This document shows positions 57,210 through 64,000 of a DNA stretch of 64,000 bases, in pieces; position 1 is the first letter of the stretch; the number at the start of each line of letters is the position of its first letter. The stretch spans positions 39,669,501 through 39,733,500 of the forward strand of contig NC_091247.1 of the NCBI RefSeq assembly GCF_042477335.2. Direction: 5' to 3'. A program made the translations under genes and the position numbers. This DNA comes from Ovis canadensis. Lineage: Eukaryota; Chordata; Mammalia; Artiodactyla; Bovidae. Below the pieces are notes generated by a model, which was not told the DNA's origin, made no database searches, and saw nothing but the letters and a program-made list of their open reading frames with translations.

Positions 57210-58225
57210 ATTGTTTGGACATAGATGGCTCAAAAATTTCTATCTCCAACTCCAATTTTTTTGTGTGACCTCTAGAGTTGTATATCCAAATGATTTTTAA
57301 ACTTCTTTATTCTGTATTAACACTTAAACTAAGTCTTTCCAAATGCTCAGTTGATTACCCTCCCCAAACCTGATCATCCTCAGTGATTTCATCACATAAA
57401 ATGTCATCATTTGCCCAGCTTTTCAGGAAAAAAAAAAACCTGCTCCTGTGTCCTGCTATACCATATCTGATACTGATGAAGTCTGATTAGCTTTGTTTTC
57501 CAAAATATAATATGAACCCATCCACTTCTCCCCCTGTCTACCATTACCATCCTCACCTATGATACTTTTATAACATATTTGGACTACTGTTTCCTAACTG
57601 GTCCCCCTGCTTCTACCCTTGTCTACCACAGTCTATTCTACACACAGCAGTGAAGGCAATTCATGCTGGTTATTTCCTTACTAAAATCTTCCACACACTT
57701 CCAACAAATATTCTTCCATACCTGCGAGATCCTGTGGAATTTGCTCTCTGGCTGCCCTGTTCCTATTACCCATTTCCGCCATCTATTCACTCGGCACCTC
57801 CACCATGGCCTTCCTGCTGTTCCTCACACACTCCAGCCTTTTTTCCCCTTTCAGGGCTTTTATGCTTGCAGTTCCTTCAGCCTGGAATGATCTGCCCTAG
57901 ATATTTCCACAATTTTTTCCTTTCACTTTTTTAAGGTGTCTGGTCATGTGCCCTTCCTCAAAGAAAACTTCCTTGACCATCAATCTAAAACAGCCGTCAC
58001 CCTCTGCTCACTGTCAGCCTTTTCTTTTTTTTTTTTTTTCATGTTCTGCATCTTATATTCAATCACTTGTTAGTTTATTCCCTCTGCCCATCCCCACTAG
58101 AATATGAGCTTCACGAAGCTGAAACTTTATTTGATTGTTTACCCCAGGAGCTCCAATATCCAAAGCACCACTTGCCATATAGTTGGCCTGTAATGAATGA
58201 ATATCTGTTGAAAGAATAAATGACT
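57210..58225 (+). mobile_element. LINE-2 3' kilobase, sense
   Basis: Order of L2 blocks: ggctcaaaaatttctatctc, gactactgtttcctaactgg, then ttcagcctggaatgatctgc, aagaaaacttccttgaccat and tgaatgaatatctgttgaa at the end. A T14 run lies at about 58026-58040. Confidence 0.7.
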
Positions 58226-58302
58226 TTCAACATCCTCTGCATCCCTGTGTGAAGGGGAATTGAGTTTTTCTCAAATTCCACTATGAGTTAGTTACAGAAC
58301 CT

Positions 58303-58547
58303 TAAAGGAGATCCAGCCAGTCCATTTTAAAGAAGATCAGTCCTGGATGTTCTTTGGAAGGAATGATGCTGAAGCTGAAACTCCAGTACTTTGGCCACCT
58401 GATGCCAAGAGTTGACTCATTGGAAAAGACTCTGATGCTGGGAGGGATTGGGGGCAGGAGGTAAAGGGGACGACAAAGGATGAGATGGCTGGATGGCATC
58501 ACCGAATCGATGGGCATGAGTTTGAGTGAACTCCGGGAGTTGGTGAT
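58303..58547 (+). mobile_element. BovB fragment A of a double insertion
   Basis: Sense BovB from ggagatccagccagtccatt to gaactccgggagttggtgat, lacking the final 80 bp. Diagnostic text gggagggattgggggcagga marks one BovB subfamily. Confidence 0.9.
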
Positions 58548-58858
58548 GCCAAACCAGTCAATCCTAAAGGAAATCAGTCTTGAATTTTCATGGGAAGGAC
58601 TGATGCTGAAGCTGAAACTCCAATCCTTTGGCCACTTGATGTGAAGAACTGACTCATCTGAAAATACCCTGATGCTGGAAAAGATTGAAGGCAGGAAGAG
58701 AAGGGTTTGACAGAGGATGAGATGGTTGAATTGCATCACTGACTCAATGGACATGAGTTTGAGCAAGCTCCAGGAGTTGGTGATGGACAGGGAAGCCTGA
58801 TGTCCTGCAGTCCATAGGGTCGCAAAGAGTCAGACATGACTGAGTGACTGAACTGAAC
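58548..58858 (+). mobile_element. BovB fragment B of a double insertion
   Basis: A second sense BovB 3' end begins at almost the same internal position (aaaccagtcaatcctaaagg) and runs to the gactgaactgaactg tail. Diagnostic text ggaaaagattgaaggcagga marks a different subfamily from fragment A. Confidence 0.9.
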
Positions 58859-59179
58859 TGATCTATCATGTCGCTTAAATTTCAGGGGAGTTTCACCATC
58901 TTTATGAAAGTTAATTTCTAAAAAGGAGGAGCCTCCCTCAGGTATTAGCCTACTGTGAGGGAAAACAGTTGCTCTCCAAAGCACAGATGACAACTTTTTG
59001 GGTAAGAAGTGTGGGTAAGAAGATGGGACAGAGGTAGAATCAAAACTTTTCAAGCTCTAATAACAGCCTGGAGGCCAGAGTGGGCTCTTTGATCTTGGCC
59101 ATTGAGATCACAAAGGGAATTCGCTAAGCTTTATCAAATCAGGTCTCTTGAGGCTATTCAAAGTTAGGATGAGGTAGTA
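58859..59179. other. No recognisable feature
   Basis: Nothing I can support. Confidence 0.4.
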
Positions 59180-59555
59180 GTGATGTTACGTTCTGCAAGT
59201 TTGTGTCTCCCACAAAATTCATATGTTGAAACCTAATGCCCCATATGATGATATTAGGATGTGAAGCCTTTGGGAGTTCTTAGGTCATGAGGGTAAAGCC
59301 CTGATGATGGGATTACTGCTCTTATAAAGGAGACCCCAGAGCTATCCTCTGCCTCCTCCTTCATATGCAGACACAGTGAAAAGACAGCCGTCTATGAACC
59401 AGGAATTGGGCTCTCATCAGACACTGAACCTGCCAGCATTTTGATCTTGGACTTCCTGGCCTCCAGAATCATGATAAATAAATTCCCGTTCTTTCCAAGT
59501 AACCCTGTCTATGATACTCTTTTATAGATGCCAGACAGACTAAAACAAGTAGAAA
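59180..59555 (+). mobile_element. MLT1 (ERVL-MaLR) LTR, near complete
   Basis: Sense MLT1: tcatatgttgaaacctaatg, ggtcatgagggtaaagccct, then gccgtctatgaaccaggaat, cttgatcttggacttcct-type text, an AATAAATAAA signal region and ccagacagactaaaaca. Confidence 0.85.
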
Positions 59556-60508
59556 GAGCATTTGGCCCCAGCCAAAAGAACCCAATCCTACCTCCATGTT
59601 GTCTCCAACCAGCTTTGTAGCCTGCCTGGACCTCAGGCTTCAAGTTTCTAAAAAAATAATAATAATAAAATAAGGGGCTGAATATCTAATTACAAATAAC
59701 AGATTGAATACTTATATGTATCTATGATCCTTCCTAGTGCCCATGAAAACAACTGCAAAGGAATTTTTAACAAAGAAAAGAAAAATGAAAGAGGGAAAAT
59801 AGCAATAGTATTTGGAAATTGCAAAACAGGTAGAGTTAGGTGTTCAAGAAGCCAAAATTCCCCAAATCAGTGAAAACAGCTTGAGAAAGAGCTTGCACCA
59901 CTGAATCCCCAGAAAATCCAGGAATTAGTAGGACCTGGCACTTTGGAAGTGAGAGTAAAGATGAGGCTTAAAACAAGGAGATGGAAAGTGTGTGGAAGAG
60001 AAAATTGAACTCCAGAGTTTCTCCCAACCTTAGACAGTTAAATGTCTTTCCCGCCTTATCGAGGAGAAGACCTGTTCTTTGGAGATCATTAAACAGGGAA
60101 CTCTGGATTTATGGCATAAAGCACAGTTGATGGATGAATGGATAACACTCATTGGGCACTGCTGGCAAACAGGGGGATTAGATGAAAGTTTATAGCCTGA
60201 ATGTTGAGAACTCGCACTCTTTTTCATAAGATGGCACAGCTCAGCCTGTAATCTCCAAACTGGAGAATGGGAGATCCTTCTCTATGAACCTGATCACTCC
60301 AAGAGAAAAGAGCAAGTTAGATTTTTTCCCCAAAAGGTATAATTTAACCAGAGATGCTAGAATCATGCCCACAGTAGACAAGCCTTTCCTCTGTGCCTAG
60401 AGCCTCATTCATAAGTTTGCACAGTGAGTCAAGAATTCCCAGACAGTTGAGGAAATCATCTAATGTAACAATTAGACCAAAGTAAATAGAGAAAATAAAA
60501 GCTGACCC
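59556..60508. other. No recognisable feature
   Basis: A short AAT repeat lies near 59650-59668. No gene or repeat family otherwise. Confidence 0.4.
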
Positions 60509-61085
60509 TTCAGTTTAGTCCAGTTCAGTTCAGTCACTCAGTTGTGTCCAACTCATTGCAACGCCATGAATCGCAGCACGCCAGGCCTCCCTGTCCATCA
60601 CCAACCCCCAGAGTTCACTCAAACTCACGTCCATCAAGTCAGTGATGCCATCCAGCCATCTCATCCTCGGTCGTCCCCTTTTCCTCCTGCCCCCCAATCC
60701 CTCCCAGCATCAGAGTCTTTTCCAATGAGTCAACTCTTCGCATCAGGTGGCCAAAGCACTGGAATTTCAGCTTCAGCATCATTCCTTCCAAAGAATACCC
60801 AAGGCTGATCTCCTTCAGAATGGACTGGTTGGATCTCCTTGCAGTCCAAGGGACTCTCAAGAGTCTTCTCCAACACCACAGTTCAAAAGCATCAATTCTT
60901 TGGCGCTCAGCCTTCTTCACAGTCCAACTCTCACATCCATACATGACCACTGGAAAAATCATAGCCTTGACTAGATGGACCTTTGTTGGCAAAGTAATGT
61001 CTTTTCAATATGCTATCTAGGTTGGTCATAACTTTTCTTCCCAGCAGTAAGCGTCTTTTAATTTCATGGCTGCAATCACCATCTG
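60509..61085 (-). mobile_element. BovB 3' part, antisense
   Basis: Antisense BovB from the (GTTCA)n end to gctgcaatcaccatctgc. The 117-codon minus frame at 60992-60639 shows the typical C-terminal ESWTVKKAERQRIDAFELWC segment, broken near 60690. Confidence 0.93.
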
Positions 61086-61315
61086 CTTATTGAGCATATA
61101 TGTGACATAGGCACTATTCTAAGTACTTTATATGAATTTACTCATTTAACCCTTATAATCAGCGTTTGAGTTAACACTGTTGTTATCTCCATTGAAATAA
61201 AGAAACAGAGGCAAAAAGATAGTAAGTAACTTGTCCAAGGTCACACAGGTAATAAGTGGAGAAGCTGTTATTTCAACCAGGCAATCTGGCTTAAATCTAT
61301 GCTGTTAACCACAAA
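61086..61315 (-). mobile_element. MIR SINE, antisense
   Basis: The text taacttgtccaaggtcacac and agaaacagaggcaaaaagat is the antisense MIR core. The BovB is joined directly to it. Confidence 0.8.
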
Positions 61316-61639
61316 GCCAATAATAATAATAAATTAGACTTGTTAGTAATAAAGGCAATTATTAGAAAATGGAACTTCAAAAATTAACAATAATATAATC
61401 CTCTGTGATATAAGGGAAGAAGTTTTATCTAAGAAAATAAGAATGCTGAAGAAGAAGAGAATGCTATTAAAATGGAATACTAGGAGAACCAACAAATCTC
61501 CTTAGCAATTAAAAATATAGAAACATACTCCTTGGAACGGAAGTCTTCCAGAAACTAGAGCAAGTCATAGTTCTGCAGCTGGTCTCTCAGCTTCCAAACT
61601 TGGCCCACTCACTCTAAGTTATTCTCAGTGCAATGGGCA
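61316..61639. other. No recognisable feature
   Basis: AT-rich; nothing I can support. Confidence 0.4.
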
Positions 61640-62265
61640 GAATGCTTAATTTTAAATCCTAGTTTAGACCCATATTAATTCCTTGCGTAAAACTCTCCAG
61701 CTAACTCCCCTCACAGTTAGGATGAAATTCACACAGTTACTGTGGCCTGTGAGGTCCTGCATTATCTAATGTATTCCTCACCAAGGGCAATTCTGGTCTT
61801 TCCCTCCTGACATTCCAGCCACACTAGTCTCTTGCTGTTCCACATCACACAAACTTGCTCCTTCCTCAGGGGCTTTGCACTTGCTAGATCCTCTGCTTGT
61901 AAAGCTCTTTTCCCAGATCTTGACAGAGCTGGCTCCTTCATTTCAAGTCTCCAAGAAGCCAAGTTTTCCCTGACCTCCAACCTAAACCACCTCCAATTCC
62001 TTTAGACCTCATTCCATGAATTGTCACTTGCTGTCCCTTCACCCTGCTCTACTTTTTTTTTTTTTTTTAATAATGGTTACCACTATCAGAAATTATGTTT
62101 ATGCATGTGCTGTTGCTTGTTTAATTGATTGACTGATCTAGACTATAAGCTCCACGAGGGCTGGAACTTGGTCTTATTCACTGCTGAATCCCCAACACCT
62201 ACATGGTCCTAGTACAGAGTAAGCATTAAAAACAAGATTTGTTAAATGAATAAATAATGTCAGAT
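61640..62265 (+). mobile_element. LINE-2 3' end, sense
   Basis: Blocks aactctccagctaactcccc, caggggctttgcacttgct, then gactataagctccacgaggg and aaatgaataaataatg are the L2 3' end. A T16 run lies at 62053-62068. Confidence 0.75.
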
Positions 62266-62649
62266 GGTAAAAACAATGATTCCAACTGCAATAACTGTTT
62301 TTATAGCTTCTCTGATTTTCAATCTGAAAAATAATAAAGTAAAAGTTTGTGCAAAACAAAAGAAACTGGTTTCATCTTTGTTATGCCCTCAAGGGAGTAG
62401 CTGCAGACACCATATTTAGACTAACAGCATGCTCTGACATTTCTTCTGTGAGCCCGAGGCACCTCCCTTCTGTCAGAGCCTCAGGCACAGAAGAGGAGTT
62501 AAGCACCTCTGTTAGCTAAGTATATAAACAAATCAGCTGCTGCCTTGCTTGTTATCTGCATATAAATAAAATGCTTTCACTGGGACACACCAAGGGAGAA
62601 GCATTCTCTGTTCCAAGTGAGCTGAATTCTCCAGGAAAGTGATTCTGTT
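62266..62649. other. Unassigned; faint LTR-like features
   Basis: A tatataaa at about 62520 and an aataaa at about 62565 stand 45 bp apart, as in an LTR. I find no TG/CA ends or target repeat, so I do not call one. Confidence 0.3.
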
Positions 62650-63370
62650 TTTTAAAATTGAGGTATAGTCAACCTACAATATTATATAAGTTTCAGATAT
62701 ATAAGAGTGATTCACAGTTTTTAAGGTTATACTCCATTTACAGTTATTATAAAATATTGGCTATATTCCCTATATTGTACTATATGTCCTTGTAGCCTGT
62801 TTATTTTATACATAGCAGTTTGTACCTCTTAATCCCTATCCTTATCTTACCCCTTCCTATTCCTTCTCCCCACTGGTAACCATTAGTTTGTTCTCTATAT
62901 CTGTGAGTCTACCTCTTTTTTTGTCATATTCACTAGTTTTATTTTTTAGATTCCACATATAAGTGATATCATACAGTATTTGTATTTCTCTGCCTGGTTT
63001 ATTTTCCTCAGCATAGTACCCCCCTCCAAGTTTATCCATGGTGTTGCAAATAGCAAACTTTCATTATTTTTTATGGCTGAGTAGTATTCAATTATACGAA
63101 CATGCATACATATATATGTATATACCACATCCTCTTTATTCATTCATCTGTTGATGGACACTTCAGCTGTTTCCATATCTTGGCTACTGTAAATAAGGCA
63201 GCTCTAAACATTGGAAAGCATGTATCTTTTCTAATTAGTATTTTCTTTTTTTTTTTCTGATCCAGGAGTGGAATTGCTGGGGCATATGATAGCTCTATTT
63301 TTAGTTTTTTGAAAAACGTCAATACTGTTTTCCATAGTGGTTGCACAAATTTACATTCCTACTAAAGATG
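62650..63370 (-). mobile_element. L1 3' region, antisense
   Basis: Antisense ruminant L1: attgaggtatagtcaaccta, tatccatggtgttgcaaata, then tgttgatggacacttcagct and aatactgttttccatagtgg. The minus frames here are decayed ORF2 (for example [13 protein letters not shown]). Confidence 0.88.
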
Positions 63371-64000
63371 GACCAAGGACCTACCAAGGAAAGTGGTTCC
63401 TGACTGATGGTTCAAGGAGAATCCTTTGGAGGAAGAATAGATCAACTGATCTGCCTTTTCACAGCTGGGATGGATTCAGTTCCAAGACATGAGGAGGGGT
63501 GGGGAGAAGAGAAGGAGGGGAGGGTGAGGAGCAGGAGGGATGGACTTTACGCCACGAAGGAGGCTTTTCTAAGAAGAGCATTTATTCATTTAGACTGTCA
63601 ACTCCTATGGACTATCTACATTGTAATAGGGGTAAAGAGAGGACAATGAAAAGAAATTCAGTGATAGTCAAAATATCTCATTTACCACAATAATAATCTC
63701 ACTCTCTAAAAATGCAGTCCCCCAAGGAAGGCCTTGGCAGGCATTTTCAGCATGACAAGGCAGGGTTGGCAATTGGAGCCTGAAATCCAACAGCAAAAGG
63801 AATCCAGAGTTGAGGACTTTGCATGAAGGCAAGACCTATCCTGGAGTTCCCACAAGTGATTCTAGAGGCAGATCTGAGAAGGTTGAAAAGGAAAGTCTCA
63901 GGCAGCAATTTTAAGTAGAGTTTGGTGTCATCTAATGGTTCTGAAGGTCAGAAGTCCAAAAATCAGTTTCACTGGGCTAAAGTCAAGGTGTTGGTGGGGC
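63371..64000. other. No recognisable feature
   Basis: The 80-codon frame at 63407-63649 has no domain. I see no repeat. Confidence 0.4.

Noticed and set aside
62510..62575. TATA and AATAAA words as an LTR promoter
   Set aside because: No TG/CA ends or target duplication could be found.

Overview
This is ruminant nuclear DNA, most likely cattle or a close relative. The diagnosis rests on the repeats: many Bov-tA SINEs, a dimeric Bov-A2, cetartiodactyl CHR-type SINEs, about a dozen BovB (RTE-clade) LINE fragments and ruminant L1 3' ends. No bacterial, plasmid or phage feature is present. Nearly every long open frame lies inside a repeat.

Coding content is small. At 6629-6689 (minus) there is a 61-nt coding exon with a start codon and a splice donor. 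Its 20 complete codons closely match my recollection of an N-terminus of ARHGAP25, a Rho GTPase-activating protein of blood cells. The gene would continue leftwards out of the window, so the rest of the window would be its 5' flank or upstream intron. A second stretch at 14150-14465 (minus) looks like an exon or gene relic with an acidic run; I could not name it. At 34185-34531 (plus) lies an intronless metallothionein pseudogene inserted in an old MER5A copy.

Layout: 0-6 kb is SINEs, L1 tails and DNA transposons, including a hAT element nested in MER20, both with 8-bp target duplications. 6-15 kb holds the ARHGAP25 exon, MIR and L2 relics and antisense L1. 15-22 kb holds two BovB copies and an L2 relic split by L1. 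24.1-26.6 kb is one L1 carrying a solo LTR, a BovB and a SINE dimer. 27.96-29.5 kb is a 31-bp minisatellite of about 50 units. 30-39 kb is mixed SINE, L1, LTR and the metallothionein pseudogene. 40-41.4 kb is BovB. 42.9-46.3 kb is a long decayed L1 with SINE and L1-tail insertions. 49.9-51.2 kb is L1 with BovB in it. 52.2-55.5 kb is one BovB insertion whose 5' part is inverted. 56-63.4 kb is BovB, L2, MLT1, MIR and L1.

No undescribed multi-gene system is visible. The most informative observations are the BovB insertion with a 5' inversion bracketed by one 10-bp target duplication, the repeated use of the same L1 position by two BovB insertions, the higher-order minisatellite, the nested hAT/MER20 pair, the solo LTR with duplicated CCAAT-rich repeats, the metallothionein retropseudogene, and the unidentified exon candidate.
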